Shown: in pieces, positions 25,685 through 35,364 of the stretch
Numbering within the stretch: position 1 is the stretch's first letter
Layout of the letters: every line of letters begins with the position of its first letter
NCBI RefSeq assembly: GCF_018413645.1
Contig: NZ_JAHCDA010000002.1
Coordinates: forward strand, 744,001-808,000
Direction: 5' to 3'
From: Roseococcus pinisoli
GTDB lineage: Bacteria; Pseudomonadota; Alphaproteobacteria; Acetobacterales; Acetobacteraceae
Length of the DNA stretch: 64,000 bases
The notes under the pieces: generated by a model
What the model was told of the DNA's origin: nothing
What the model saw: the letters and a program-made list of their open reading frames with translations, nothing else
Database searches by the model: none
Translations under genes and position numbers: made by a program

Positions 25685-26383
25685 TCAGTCCTGACCTGCT
25701 GACGTCATCGAAGCGTATCCATTTACTCGGTGCTTCAACAGGCGGGCGTGGTTTCGAACGCCGGAGATCAAGCGGTCTTGCACGCCGAGCACTGGATAGG
25801 ATTCGTTCCTTACGGATGTCCGCGGCAGGATTCTCATGACCTTCGAGGCAAATCCGCCGGAGCTCGTATAGACGTTCTGGTATCCGACACTCAGCGCCTT
25901 CCTGAGGGATCGGCCGTCGAAATCACCGAAGGGAACAGCAGCCGTCAAAACCGGCTTACCCAAAATATCCTCTAAAACACTTTTCGAGACGGCCAATTCG
26001 CGATGCAAAGCGACATCATCGACCGCCGGCCAGTGTACATGGTCCATGCCGTGACTACCGACGACCATTCCCAACCGATCAAGCTCACGAATATCCCGTG
26101 CCGACAGGAAATCCTGCCATCCGATCCTCCCTCCCAGGATGAAGAATGTAGCACTCAATCCTCTCTCGGCGAGTATTGGAGCCGCAACCCTTAGATCAGA
26201 TATATTTCCGTCATCGAAAGTTATTTCGATACAATTATCGATAACGGCCGCATTGGCGACCCCAAGCAGAGTATCCTCTCTCGACCAAAAATTTCTCTCG
26301 GCCGAATCTACCGCCCTCGATGGCAATGCCCCCACGCCATGGAAGATCAGTATTTGTCTTTTTGGCAATATTTCCGAAAGCAT
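25685..26383 (-). CDS. polysaccharide deacetylase (NodB-like)
   Basis: The 232-residue protein has an intact NodB catalytic centre: ITFDDGN near residue 54 with both aspartates, SHGMDHVHWP with the two metal-binding histidines, and AAVPFGDFD as the RxPxG-equivalent region. No signal peptide is visible, so it may act on a lipid-linked precursor at the cytoplasmic face. The gene is visibly richer in A and T than its neighbours, suggesting a different origin. It diverges from the Wzc-like gene across about 270 bases that probably contain promoters in both directions. Confidence 0.87.
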   Translation of the reverse strand: MLSEILPKRQILIFHGVGALPSRAVDSAERNFWSREDTLLGVANAAVIDNCIEITFDDGNISDLRVAAPILAERGLSATFFILGGRIGWQDFLSARDIRELDRLGMVVGSHGMDHVHWPAVDDVALHRELAVSKSVLEDILGKPVLTAAVPFGDFDGRSLRKALSVGYQNVYTSSGGFASKVMRILPRTSVRNESYPVLGVQDRLISGVRNHARLLKHRVNGYASMTSAGQD

Positions 26384-26652
26384 GACCGTCCCTCGAGCTT
26401 CGCCTCGCGTTGATATCAGAACGAAAAACCGAAACCGGGCTTTGTATTTTCATGGAATGGCTCGGTGTGTGTGGCGTAGGACGCCTCGATCCGCTAGTTG
26501 TTCCTTTCATTGCTGTCTTCCAACAACAACTCCAGCCTTCGGGGTCGGAAAATCGTGCAGCCGGAATGATCATCCGCCACCTCCGTGACCATGCCAATTC
26601 CCGCCAGGAGCGATAAGGTGCACGGCATGACAAACTGGGCGATCGGCTGAAG

Positions 26653-28812
26653 ATGCCTGAGCTTATTCCTGCCACAGGCCCGTCCAGGCCGCCTGCGCTT
26701 CTCGAGTCACCGCCGCAGCCGCCGCCCTATTCCGGCTTCGGGTTTCGGGAAGTGATGGTGACCGCCTTTCTATGGCGCGGCCTGATGGTGGCGGCGCTGA
26801 TCCTTCCCATCCTTGCCGGGATCGCGATGGGCCTTGGCGGACGCACCTTCACCGCCGAGAGCCTGCTGACCGTGTTGGCCAGTCGCGAAAGCACCGGCAC
26901 GCCCGATATCTCGGGCTTCGGCCGGGACGTTCAGGCGATCGAACTCCTGAAAGTTGTGCGCTCTGAGGCGGGACTTCTCGAGAGCGACGACGTCGTGCGC
27001 CGCGCGCTGCGATCCCTCGGACCGCTGACGCTTTACCCCGGCCTCGCCGAACGCCGTCGCTTCGGCCTGCTTCCGCCTCGCCCGCCCGAAGAGCACCTGG
27101 ACCGGGCGGTCGAAATGTTCCGTCGCGACCTGCGCACGGGCACGGATGCGAGCAGCAACATCCTCCGGGTGCAGTTCACCTATTCCGATCGCGCCCTGGC
27201 GATCCGCGCACTCAGCGCACTGCTGGACGCCTACTTCGAGCAGCGATCGGAACTGGCTCAGAACGGCAATTCGCGCTTCCTCGTCACCGAACTGGATCGC
27301 TATGCCGGTGAGCTGCAGCAGCTCGAGGCGCGGATCGTCGCCGAGAAGACGGAAGCCGGCGTTCTCGACATCGCACAGGACATCTCCCTGGCGGGTAACC
27401 GCGTCAGCGGAATCCTGGACCGCGCGGACAGAGTGAGAGAACAGCTGGCGACCACCCAGGCGCAGCTTGCCTCCGCGCGGGCACAGTTGGCCGCCCTGCC
27501 TCAGCGGGTCACCGCCTCACTGGAGAGCACGAACATCGTCGCGAACGACGAGACCAGGAACAACCTCGCGCGCCTCGAGCAGGAACGCGCGCGGGTCGCA
27601 GCGCTCTATGCTCCAGGCTGGCCTGGGCTGCGTGATCTCGACAATCGGATCAATGCCGCAAGGGAGGCCGTGCGCGCCACGGCGCGCAACGCCTTCGCCA
27701 CGCGGCGCGAGGTGCGCAATCCAGAAGTGGAACTGCTCAGCGGCCGGATCGTGACCCTACAGGTCGAGGCAGCAGCGTTGACGGAGCAACTCGTGGAGCT
27801 CGAGAAACAGCGGGAAGCAGCGGAAGCGCGCAGCGCCACGCTGCTTCGCGCCGACGCCTCGCTCCGCGACTTGCAGCGTCGACGCGATGGGCTTGAGGCG
27901 GTTTACCGGCAGTTCACGACCCGCGAGGCTGGCACGCGCGCGGAGGAGGATGCTCGCCGCATGGGCAATGCCAGCGTGCAGGTGACGCAACAGGCCAGCG
28001 CGCCAATTTCCGGTAAGAGCCTTGCGCCTGCCTTCATGCTGGTCGGCATCCTTGGCGGCCTCACGGCGGCGGCCGGCGTTGCCGTAGCGCTCACCTGGCT
28101 CCGGCGCAGCTTCGCCACGCCGTCGGAAGCCGAACGAGGCCTGGCGCTCCCGCTGCTGGCGTCGTTCGAACCATTGGGCAAGGCGGCGGACCAGTTGGCC
28201 GATAATGAGGGTATCGCGGGGCTCGCCGCTCAGATTCTCGACCTCCGGCTCGACGGCCGGCGGCCGCAGATCATCCAGCTTCTGTCCAGTGAAGCGGACG
28301 ACGAGCGAGGCAAAATGGCCCGCCTGCTGGCCTTGGAGTTTGCGCGTGCCCGCTCGAAGGAAACCTTGCTCGTAGATCTGCAGGAGGATGGGCGGTCGCA
28401 CCTCGCCGCGCTCGGAACGCAGCCTATGAATGTTGAGCGCATCGAAGGCCATGTACTCGCCTTCAATACCGTGATCGAGCGCCTATGGATCACCTACGAG
28501 GCCCAGAAGTCCGACCTGATGAACATCCGGGTGGATGTGGCGCAGATCCAGGACGTGCTCGCACAACTCCGCCGCGCCTTCGAGTTGGTCATCGTCATCG
28601 GTCCGGACCCGTCGGCAAGCTACGCGACACGCCGTCTGGCCGCGCTGGTGGATGCCAATGTCATGGTGGTTCACGGCGAGAGCACCGAGGCCGGCCCGCT
28701 CCGGCAAAACCGGGATGCCGTCCTCGCAGCGGGTGGGCAGGTCCTCGGCCTTGCCTTCACCGGGCGACGGCAGGTCGTACCGCGACGGCTGGAGAAGCTG
28801 GTCGACGCCTGA
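26653..28812 (+). CDS. Wzc/GumC/ExoP-like polysaccharide co-polymerase with degenerate kinase domain
   Basis: The 719-residue protein has a first membrane helix near residues 43-63, a long periplasmic coiled-coil region (about 180-460), a second helix near 465-485 and a cytoplasmic C-terminal domain. This is the Wzz/PCP-2a layout that controls polysaccharide chain length and export. The cytoplasmic domain has the BY-kinase fold but its Walker A loop reads SSEADDERGKMARLL (about 545-560), lacking the glycines and the Ser/Thr after GK. Walker A' survives only as LLVDLQED. A terminal tyrosine cluster is absent. Kinase activity is therefore unlikely. Confidence 0.85.
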   Translation: MPELIPATGPSRPPALLESPPQPPPYSGFGFREVMVTAFLWRGLMVAALILPILAGIAMGLGGRTFTAESLLTVLASRESTGTPDISGFGRDVQAIELLKVVRSEAGLLESDDVVRRALRSLGPLTLYPGLAERRRFGLLPPRPPEEHLDRAVEMFRRDLRTGTDASSNILRVQFTYSDRALAIRALSALLDAYFEQRSELAQNGNSRFLVTELDRYAGELQQLEARIVAEKTEAGVLDIAQDISLAGNRVSGILDRADRVREQLATTQAQLASARAQLAALPQRVTASLESTNIVANDETRNNLARLEQERARVAALYAPGWPGLRDLDNRINAAREAVRATARNAFATRREVRNPEVELLSGRIVTLQVEAAALTEQLVELEKQREAAEARSATLLRADASLRDLQRRRDGLEAVYRQFTTREAGTRAEEDARRMGNASVQVTQQASAPISGKSLAPAFMLVGILGGLTAAAGVAVALTWLRRSFATPSEAERGLALPLLASFEPLGKAADQLADNEGIAGLAAQILDLRLDGRRPQIIQLLSSEADDERGKMARLLALEFARARSKETLLVDLQEDGRSHLAALGTQPMNVERIEGHVLAFNTVIERLWITYEAQKSDLMNIRVDVAQIQDVLAQLRRAFELVIVIGPDPSASYATRRLAALVDANVMVVHGESTEAGPLRQNRDAVLAAGGQVLGLAFTGRRQVVPRRLEKLVDA

Positions 28813-28865
28813 CGGCCCTTCGCCAGCTGCCGCCAGCGGCCCTCCCCCCGACGCGAGGCGCCTTC

Positions 28866-28899
28866 AGGAGGGTTACCCATGCCGTTCTTGCCCGCATGA
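28866..28899 (+). promoter_or_regulatory. Shine-Dalgarno plus six-codon minicistron coupled to the epimerase gene
   Basis: A perfect AGGAGG (28866-28871) stands seven bases before ATG 28879, which encodes only MPFLPA and then TGA at 28897-28899. That stop overlaps the ATG of the epimerase (28896) as ATGA. The epimerase has no good ribosome binding site of its own at normal spacing, so ribosomes probably load on the minicistron and re-initiate. Confidence 0.5.
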
Positions 28900-29837
28900 C
28901 TCGCAGGGTTCTGGTTCTCGGCGCCGGCGGCTTCGTCGGGCGCCACGTGATGGCGGGCCTGCCGACGGCCGGCTTTGATGTGATCGCGGGCGTGCGCGGC
29001 GCGGCTCCCCCGGGTATCGAGGCGCGACGGTTGGAGGCAACTGATCAGACCTCGCTGCGCGCCGCCCTCGACGGTGTGACCGATATCGTGAACTGCGTGG
29101 CGGCGGCGCCAGGGGCCATGACGCAGGCCACGCAGGCCCTATGCGAGGTCGCGCGCGAGCGGCGCATCGTCCATCTCAGCAGCATGGCGGTCTATGGCGC
29201 GGCCACCGGCTTGGTGAACGAGGAGGCTTCTCTGCCCGGCGGCGGCCCCTATGCCGACGGCAAGGTGGCGAGTGAGGGAATCCTGCGGCAGCACGCCGCG
29301 AATGGCGGCCAGGCGGTGATCCTCCGCCCGGGCTGCATCCATGGGCCCGGCTCGGAGCAATGGACGGCGCGGCCGGCGCGGCTGCTGCGCCAGGGCCGGC
29401 TCGGCGACCTCGGAGTAGCGGGGGACGGGTTCTGCAACCTGACGGCAGTCGCAGATCTCGTGGCCGCCATCGCGGCGGCGCTGGAGCGGTCGGAAATCAG
29501 CGGCGCCGCATTCAACATCGCGGATCCGGAGCCGGGCAGGTGGAACGACTATTTCCTGCATCTGGCCCTCGCGATCGGGGCCACCCCGCTGCGGCGATTG
29601 CCCGACTGGCAGATGAAGCTCGACAAGCTTGCGGCCTTCCCGCTGAAAGCCGCCGAAATAATGGGTGGAAAGCTGCGGATCCGATTTCCTGATCCGATCC
29701 CGCCCTCGCTCTGGCGGGTCTTCGCCCAGGAGATCCGCTTGGACCACCGGCGCGCCGATGCCGAACTCGGCTTTCTGCGGCAGGCGCCAAAGGCTACATT
29801 GGCCGAGGCGGCCGAGTGGTTTCTGCGCGCCGCCTGA
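28896..29837 (+). CDS. NAD-dependent epimerase/dehydratase (extended SDR)
   Basis: The 313-residue product begins MTRRVLVLGAGGFVGRHV, a Rossmann GxGGFxG nucleotide-binding motif. It continues with the SSMAVYG strand (Ser of the catalytic triad) and PYADGKVASEG, where the usual YxxxK reads Y-A-D-G-K. HGPG and a substrate region follow. Members convert nucleotide sugars by epimerisation, dehydration or reduction, so this enzyme probably supplies a donor for the polysaccharide. It follows the Wzc-like gene by 83 bases on the same strand. Confidence 0.87.
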   Translation: MTRRVLVLGAGGFVGRHVMAGLPTAGFDVIAGVRGAAPPGIEARRLEATDQTSLRAALDGVTDIVNCVAAAPGAMTQATQALCEVARERRIVHLSSMAVYGAATGLVNEEASLPGGGPYADGKVASEGILRQHAANGGQAVILRPGCIHGPGSEQWTARPARLLRQGRLGDLGVAGDGFCNLTAVADLVAAIAAALERSEISGAAFNIADPEPGRWNDYFLHLALAIGATPLRRLPDWQMKLDKLAAFPLKAAEIMGGKLRIRFPDPIPPSLWRVFAQEIRLDHRRADAELGFLRQAPKATLAEAAEWFLRAA

Positions 29838-29852
29838 AGCGGCCCGCTCGCG

Positions 29853-31487
29853 TCAGCCGACTTGTTTCAGCCGCTCCGCCATCCGAAGCGCCAAGGCCAC
29901 GATTGTCAGCGTCGGGTTGGCCTGGCCGGAGGTCGGGAAGGTCGCGCTTCCGGCAATGCTGAGATTGCTGATCCCATGCACCCGGCCCTCGGCATCCACC
30001 ACGCTATCGCGGGGCGATCGGCCCATCCGCGCCGTACCGATGTGATGCCCGCCATAGGCGCCGTCGCGCAGCATGTCGTGGGCGAGCTCCGCGGGGTCCC
30101 ACTCCAGCCAGCCGCGACCCCAGCGCCGAAGATCCTCCGCCAGCAGCCGGAAAAACACCTCGGCCGTCCGCAGGTCGCCCGCCGTATGGCGCCAGTCTAT
30201 GTGAAGGCGAGGCATGCCCAGCGCATCGGTTGTCGCTCCGAGGGTGATGCGGCTCTCCGGATTCGGCTGCTGCTCGGCATGGAAGTCGAGGGAGAAGACA
30301 CGACCGGGCGGGTGCACGATCACCGAGGGAAACTTCCGCGCCGCAAGCTTGCGCCGGAACAGCATCGAAGTCGCGAAACCAACGGCGCTGCCGGGATCGG
30401 TCGCGACATTCCCCAGATGAGCCAGCATATGTCGGACACCACCCGCGCCGTCATGGTCGAGCCGCTTCCGGTACTCATAGGGCAGCAGACGGCGGGCAAG
30501 GTAGAGGCCGGACAACACGCCGCTGCCATGGCTCGGATCGGGAATACGCGGAAAGTGCAGCCGTGCGACCGCATTGCCGACTTCATGGCGCTCTTGCGCT
30601 GCAGCATTCAGCTGCAAACGACGCCGGATATAGGTGCCATCCTCCGAACGCTCATAGCCGGGATGCACCATGGCGCGCGGAACCGCCAGCCGTAGGCGAC
30701 CAGAGGTGCCGGCGATGTGGCACATGTAGTAGCGCCCGACCTGATCCTGTGCATTGCCGAGACGCGAAGCAAGCAGCAAGCGGGGGGTCTCCAGCCCGCC
30801 CAGCGCCAGCACAACCTGCGCGGCCCTCACGAGGAAGCCACGCCCGCTCAATGTACGCACGCGCAGGGCTTCGACGCGGCCGCTCCCGGCGTCCGTCTCG
30901 ATGGCCGTGCAGTTGGCACCCAGCAGGACGCGCACCGACGCACTGGCGCGTAGACGATGGCCGTAGCGCGACGCGAAATTGGTCGGCGTGCTGAAGCGCT
31001 CGATGCCATCGGCAGAAAAATTCTCCGGATCGAAGCCAGCGATCATCGAACGCATACCGCCCGGGACGGCGCGTGCCGCGCTATACTGGTACTCTCCCGC
31101 CTCGCAGAGCGCATTGGCCGCCCGATACCAACGCGCCAACTCCTCCATGCCGATCGGCCAGCCGGAATGCGGCACCCAATGCCGCGCCTCCAGATCAACT
31201 GGATCGAGCGGCATGCAACGTCCACCCCAAAGGGCGGTGGAGCCACCGAAGCGCCTCTGGCGGTAGGAATCGGCGGGCGGATGCAGGGCCGGATCGGCTA
31301 CCTCACCTTCGTAAAGGGCCTGGGTTCGCGCTTCAAAATCGGGCCTTCCCGACTCCAAGAGGATGATGCGTCGCTTGGTATCCAGGAATTGCAGGGCGAT
31401 CGCGATCCCCGCGGCACCCGCGCCGACGATGCACAGGTCACACTCCAGCCGTGCCCCGTCCTCCACCATTTCGGCATCGTCGATCAT
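29853..31487 (-). CDS. GMC-family FAD oxidoreductase
   Basis: From ATG 31487 the product is 544 residues. It has an N-terminal FAD-binding motif (CDLCIVGAGAAGIAIA), an adenine-binding acid in LLESGRPDFE, a RRFGGSTALWGG loop, and the GMC C-terminal domain. There, HHIGTARMG holds the likely catalytic histidine and GSATFPTSGQANPTLTIVALA closes the fold. Members oxidise alcohols or sugars. In exopolysaccharide loci such an enzyme may oxidise a sugar residue or lipid-linked intermediate; the substrate is unknown. It converges on the epimerase with only about 15 bases between stops. A TTG at 31523 gives a longer alternative. Confidence 0.87.
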   Translation of the reverse strand: MIDDAEMVEDGARLECDLCIVGAGAAGIAIALQFLDTKRRIILLESGRPDFEARTQALYEGEVADPALHPPADSYRQRRFGGSTALWGGRCMPLDPVDLEARHWVPHSGWPIGMEELARWYRAANALCEAGEYQYSAARAVPGGMRSMIAGFDPENFSADGIERFSTPTNFASRYGHRLRASASVRVLLGANCTAIETDAGSGRVEALRVRTLSGRGFLVRAAQVVLALGGLETPRLLLASRLGNAQDQVGRYYMCHIAGTSGRLRLAVPRAMVHPGYERSEDGTYIRRRLQLNAAAQERHEVGNAVARLHFPRIPDPSHGSGVLSGLYLARRLLPYEYRKRLDHDGAGGVRHMLAHLGNVATDPGSAVGFATSMLFRRKLAARKFPSVIVHPPGRVFSLDFHAEQQPNPESRITLGATTDALGMPRLHIDWRHTAGDLRTAEVFFRLLAEDLRRWGRGWLEWDPAELAHDMLRDGAYGGHHIGTARMGRSPRDSVVDAEGRVHGISNLSIAGSATFPTSGQANPTLTIVALALRMAERLKQVG

Positions 31488-31564
31488 GCGCGGCAAAAGA
31501 CGGGAGAAGTAGTGTCGGCACAAGGTCCATTTTGCCGTCCAAGATCAGGCGGCTGAGCAGGTGT

Positions 31565-32518
31565 TCAGCTCTGTGGGGCATCTCCCGCGCCAAGCTTGGC
31601 AGCGCAGTCGCGCAACGCGCGCTGCCGCATCGATTCAGCGGCACGGGCCTTGCCAATGAACAGAGCCCGCCACTGGTAGCTGCTCACGAAATCCAGGTAA
31701 CCCGCTGCGTCGTATCGCGGCGCCCGGCCCAGCCAAGCCTTCAGATAGCCGATCCCCATGAACAGCGACCCCAGGACGATGGGACGCTGCCCTAGCCGAT
31801 AGACCATGGAAACGAACATGAAAGGAGGAATGGTCCCGAGGAACCATGCACCCAGCCCGTGCCTTTGGCGGCCCTTCCAGATGCTGACCTGGCTCGATCC
31901 CATCTGCCGGAGGTGAATGAAGCGCAGCTCGGGGCGATCCACGCTCAGTGCCTTCCAACCCCTCATACGGCAGGCATGGCAGTCGATCACATCCCAGCCG
32001 ACATGCAAAACAAAGCCGCCGAGCTGACGAAGTCGATCGAGCCGGTAGAACTTGGTCATACCGACGGAGATCTCATCGCCGGAGGTTTCCGCTACCAGAC
32101 GTCCGTCCGAGCCGACGCGGATATAAGGTTTGCCGCTGCAGGTCGCGATGGAAGGGTCGGCATCCATCATCGCCATCAGCGTCTCGAAGTAGCGTGGCGG
32201 CAGGTCCAGGTCCGCATCCAGCTTGCAGATGAATTCGACAGGGGCGTCGAGCGATTCCATCCCCTGATTGAAGGCCTCCACGACACCAGCGCCGACACGG
32301 CGAGGACCCGTTCGCAGCCTGGGGACCACGCGCAGGAAAGGCATGCGCGACCCATATTCGGCCAGGATTGCCGGCGTCGCATCGGTGGAACCGTCATCCA
32401 CGACGATCAGCTGCGCGGGAGGCATCGACTGCGACAGAATGGAATCCAGCGTCGTGCGCAGCGTCGCTGCCTCATCCCGACAAGGAACGATCAGGGCATA
32501 GCGGGACACTGGGTGCAC
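31565..32518 (-). CDS. family 2 glycosyltransferase (dolichol-P-mannose synthase-like fold)
   Basis: The 317-residue protein opens with YALIVPCRDEAATLRTTL, then IVVDDGSTDAT and CKLDADLDLPPRYF, giving the GT-A nucleotide and metal sites (DDGS and DAD). The C-terminus has hydrophobic stretches (FLGTIPPFMFVSMVYRL; GSLFMGIGYLKAWLG), indicating membrane attachment. It probably adds one sugar of the lipid-linked repeat unit. The start is GTG. It is separated from the GMC gene by about 75 bases on the same strand and diverges from the Wzy/ligase gene. Confidence 0.9.
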   Translation of the reverse strand: MHPVSRYALIVPCRDEAATLRTTLDSILSQSMPPAQLIVVDDGSTDATPAILAEYGSRMPFLRVVPRLRTGPRRVGAGVVEAFNQGMESLDAPVEFICKLDADLDLPPRYFETLMAMMDADPSIATCSGKPYIRVGSDGRLVAETSGDEISVGMTKFYRLDRLRQLGGFVLHVGWDVIDCHACRMRGWKALSVDRPELRFIHLRQMGSSQVSIWKGRQRHGLGAWFLGTIPPFMFVSMVYRLGQRPIVLGSLFMGIGYLKAWLGRAPRYDAAGYLDFVSSYQWRALFIGKARAAESMRQRALRDCAAKLGAGDAPQS

Positions 32519-32693
32519 AAACTCCGTTGCGCCATTGGGCAGGAAACAATAACCCTATTCTATCTTGGGAGACACTTGCGGGTACAAGTCGGGTCTGGGC
32601 GTGTCAAGCGAAGGGCAGATCGGCTATTTTCTGAAATAGGGACCTGCAGGCGTCCGACGATGTGTTTTTCTTCCAGGGGCTTCAGAAGACACC

Positions 32694-34085
32694 ATGCGAG
32701 CGTTTTCCTCCCCTTCGAGCCCGCCCGGGTCGGGTGCCAGCGCCGCCGCCGCTCGCGCAGCCCCTGGTTCTGCAGGACGTGGTTGGGTGCTCTTCGCGGC
32801 CTTGGGTTCTCTCCTCTACATGGGCGCGCGCATCGCCCTGGCGGTGCCTTCGCCGGATGCCGATCCTGAAATGGGCGCCTTCGATCCCATCAACACCATT
32901 CTTTCCCTGGTGATGCTCGGCTTCGGCCTTTTCCATGCCTTGCGCTATCCACGGGCGACGTTGCTCATTTCACTCCGAGCCTGGCCTTTTGCCTTGGCCG
33001 TGGTTGTGGCGGCCGCCTCTGCAATGTGGTCGCAGTCACCGGAGCATTCGCTGCGCCGTGCGTTAAGCCTCGCGACCCTGCTGCTGTTCGCCGCGGCCAT
33101 CTGGAATAAGCTCGGCCTGCGGCGTTTCATGCGCGTGCTGGTCGGCACGACGATCTTCGCCTGCATCGCCAGCCTCGGCGAGGCGGTGATCCGGCCCGAG
33201 ATCGGCTTCGATATCGGGGAATACGCCGACGCCATCCGCGGCATCTTCTGGCAGAAGAACGTCTTCGGCTTCGCGCTCCTAGGCGGGACAGTGGCACTCG
33301 CCTTCGTGGCGCTCGACCGCAGGCGGCTCCGCGGCAAGGACATCGCGGTGGCCCTGTTCTTTCTGATAATGCTCATGCTGTCGCGCTCGACCACGGCACT
33401 CCTGCTTTCCGTTGCCGTCATGGGGGGAACCTTCGTAGCGCTGGGCCTGGATCGCGGCGGTGCCTGGAGGGCCGCGATCCTCATCCTGACAGCAGGAGGA
33501 GTCACCCTGGCCTTGCTGATCCTCACGCTACTTGGCTCTTCCGGTGTTTTCGAGGCGATAGGCAAGGACGACACGTTGACCGGCCGCGTCTATATCTGGG
33601 CCGAGGTCTACGAGGCCATCGGCCTGCGGCGCTATCTCGGCTACGGCTACAACGCGTTCTGGCTACAGGGCACCAACCCCGCGGAGGTCATCTGGCAGCG
33701 CATCGGCTGGCTCGCTCCCACGGCTCATAGCGGGTATCTCGACGTGGCGTTGCAACTCGGCATGCTCGGAGTGGCAGTCGTGGTGATGGCGCACCTTCTT
33801 GTCCTCTCCCGGGCGGCCATGGCGATCTTCGACGGGCGCCGTCCCCAGGCGTTCTGGGTACTGATGGTGTCCGCCACCTACCTTGTCTACAATTACAGCG
33901 AATCCCTGCTTCTGCGGCCCGATCTGCAATTCCTGCTCTGGATGATGGCGTCGCTTGCGGTCGCCCCCGTTATGCGTAAGCAGGGCGCAGAGAGCTGGGT
34001 CGGACCATGGAGCTTTCGCTCCGCCCGGCGGCCGCATGCCGCGAAGGGCCCCGCGCAGAAAACCCTGCCCGTGCCCGCTCCATAG
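32694..34085 (+). CDS. O-antigen ligase/Wzy-type polymerase family membrane protein
   Basis: The 463-residue protein has about eleven membrane segments. The Wzy_C domain is identifiable by the periplasmic loop with TLTGRVYIWAEVYEAIGLRRYLGYGYNAFW and GWLAPTAHSGYLDVALQLG, where the histidine and glycines are conserved. Such proteins polymerise lipid-linked repeat units or ligate chains to an acceptor. In this locus polymerisation is the likelier task, because a flippase, a Wzc-like and a Wza-like protein are all present. The C-terminal 40 residues are Pro/Arg/Lys-rich and cytoplasmic. The flippase starts seven bases downstream. Confidence 0.88.
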   Translation: MRAFSSPSSPPGSGASAAAARAAPGSAGRGWVLFAALGSLLYMGARIALAVPSPDADPEMGAFDPINTILSLVMLGFGLFHALRYPRATLLISLRAWPFALAVVVAAASAMWSQSPEHSLRRALSLATLLLFAAAIWNKLGLRRFMRVLVGTTIFACIASLGEAVIRPEIGFDIGEYADAIRGIFWQKNVFGFALLGGTVALAFVALDRRRLRGKDIAVALFFLIMLMLSRSTTALLLSVAVMGGTFVALGLDRGGAWRAAILILTAGGVTLALLILTLLGSSGVFEAIGKDDTLTGRVYIWAEVYEAIGLRRYLGYGYNAFWLQGTNPAEVIWQRIGWLAPTAHSGYLDVALQLGMLGVAVVVMAHLLVLSRAAMAIFDGRRPQAFWVLMVSATYLVYNYSESLLLRPDLQFLLWMMASLAVAPVMRKQGAESWVGPWSFRSARRPHAAKGPAQKTLPVPAP

Positions 34086-34092
34086 CCCGAAT

Positions 34093-35364
34093 ATGACGTC
34101 TGCTTCCCCGTCGTCGCGGCCGCGCCTGCTGGTGAGCGCCGCGACCTCCATCCTCGACCAGGCCTGGCTCAGCATGCTGAACCTTACCCTGGGCCTGATC
34201 CTGATCCGATTGGCGAGCAAGGACGACTATGGGATCTATACTCAGCTCTACGTCGCGGGGATTTTCGCGGCTGGCATCGGCGAAGCCCTGATCACCAGCC
34301 CTCTGACCACCCTGGCCTCCACCTATCCGGAGGATCAGCGCCGCGCCATGGTCGGCCATCTGGACCGATTCCAGGGCCGTCTGAGTACGATCGTCGCCCT
34401 ACTGTTCGGCCTCGGCTGCGCTGCAGTCACGAACTGGGCGCAGATGGGACAGCCGCTGTGGCTGGGCCTGGGCTTCGCCTTCTACGTGAAGACCAACGCG
34501 ATCCGGGAATATCGGCGCAGTTCCTTGTTCATCGAAGGCGAGGCGCAGCGGGTCCTGTGGATCGATCTGCGCTACGGTATCGCGGCGCTGGCCTGCACGG
34601 GCCTGCTGATCTGGATGGAGTGGCTGCATATCCCCGCTGTGTTCGGCATGTTGGGAGTCGCCAATCTGGTCGCACTACTGGGAACGCATGCGCATCCGGT
34701 GCCGGCGACAGATGCCGTGCCAGACTACCGCTATGCCGTGCGGGAAGCCTGGAAGCGCGGGCGATTGGGCCTGCCAGGCTCGATCCTGGCCTGGATCATC
34801 AACTACAGCTACCTGTACCTGACCGCCGCGTGGCTGGGCGCAGCCGCCACCGCCGATCTAAACGCGTCGCGGCTTCTGCTGATGCCGATCTCGCTGACTG
34901 TTCTGGCCTGGTCGCGCGTGGCCAGACCGCTCATCGGCCGGCGATTGATCGAGCGCGACCGCCGCGGGTTACGTCGGCTACTGGTGGTGTCGGTGGTGGG
35001 CATGGAGGTCCTGACGCTGGCCTACATCGGCGTGCTGTGGCTGGCGTTCCCCTTGCTTCAGCAGCACGTGCTCGGTGCCAATTACGCCTCCGCCCAGCAC
35101 CTAGTTCTGGGCTGGGGGTTCTACTTCGCCGTCAATGCCGCGCGCTGGATCGGTACCGCAGCACTGCTGGCCGTCGATCGCTACGGTTCTACTCTTGCGG
35201 TCACAGCGGTCAGCCTGACCTTGGTGCTGATCTCAATGAACATACTGATCCCTCGCTACGGCACGGCCGGCGCCGTCATGTCGCTGACTTTAGTGGAAAC
35301 GGTCGGTCTAATTCTAGTTTGGTTTATATACTGGCGCTCCCCACGCAAGATTACCGCACTATAA
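34093..35364 (+). CDS. Wzx-type polysaccharide flippase (MATE/MOP superfamily)
   Basis: The 423-residue, twelve-helix protein starts at ATG 34093, shortly after the Wzy stop. It shows the oligosaccharide flippase pattern: an N-terminal STSILDQAW-like amphipathic region, LILIRLASKDDYGIYTQLYV (which matches the common RxLGPxxYGxY segment), and repeated pairs of helices. It should move the undecaprenyl-linked repeat unit across the inner membrane. The final codons run into a strongly AT-rich stretch, marking a composition boundary. Confidence 0.87.
   Translation: MTSASPSSRPRLLVSAATSILDQAWLSMLNLTLGLILIRLASKDDYGIYTQLYVAGIFAAGIGEALITSPLTTLASTYPEDQRRAMVGHLDRFQGRLSTIVALLFGLGCAAVTNWAQMGQPLWLGLGFAFYVKTNAIREYRRSSLFIEGEAQRVLWIDLRYGIAALACTGLLIWMEWLHIPAVFGMLGVANLVALLGTHAHPVPATDAVPDYRYAVREAWKRGRLGLPGSILAWIINYSYLYLTAAWLGAAATADLNASRLLLMPISLTVLAWSRVARPLIGRRLIERDRRGLRRLLVVSVVGMEVLTLAYIGVLWLAFPLLQQHVLGANYASAQHLVLGWGFYFAVNAARWIGTAALLAVDRYGSTLAVTAVSLTLVLISMNILIPRYGTAGAVMSLTLVETVGLILVWFIYWRSPRKITAL

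Noticed and set aside
25576-26616. Several short + strand frames across the deacetylase region
   Set aside because: The minus strand encodes an intact NodB-type deacetylase with both metal motifs. The + frames are shadows in a lower-GC stretch.
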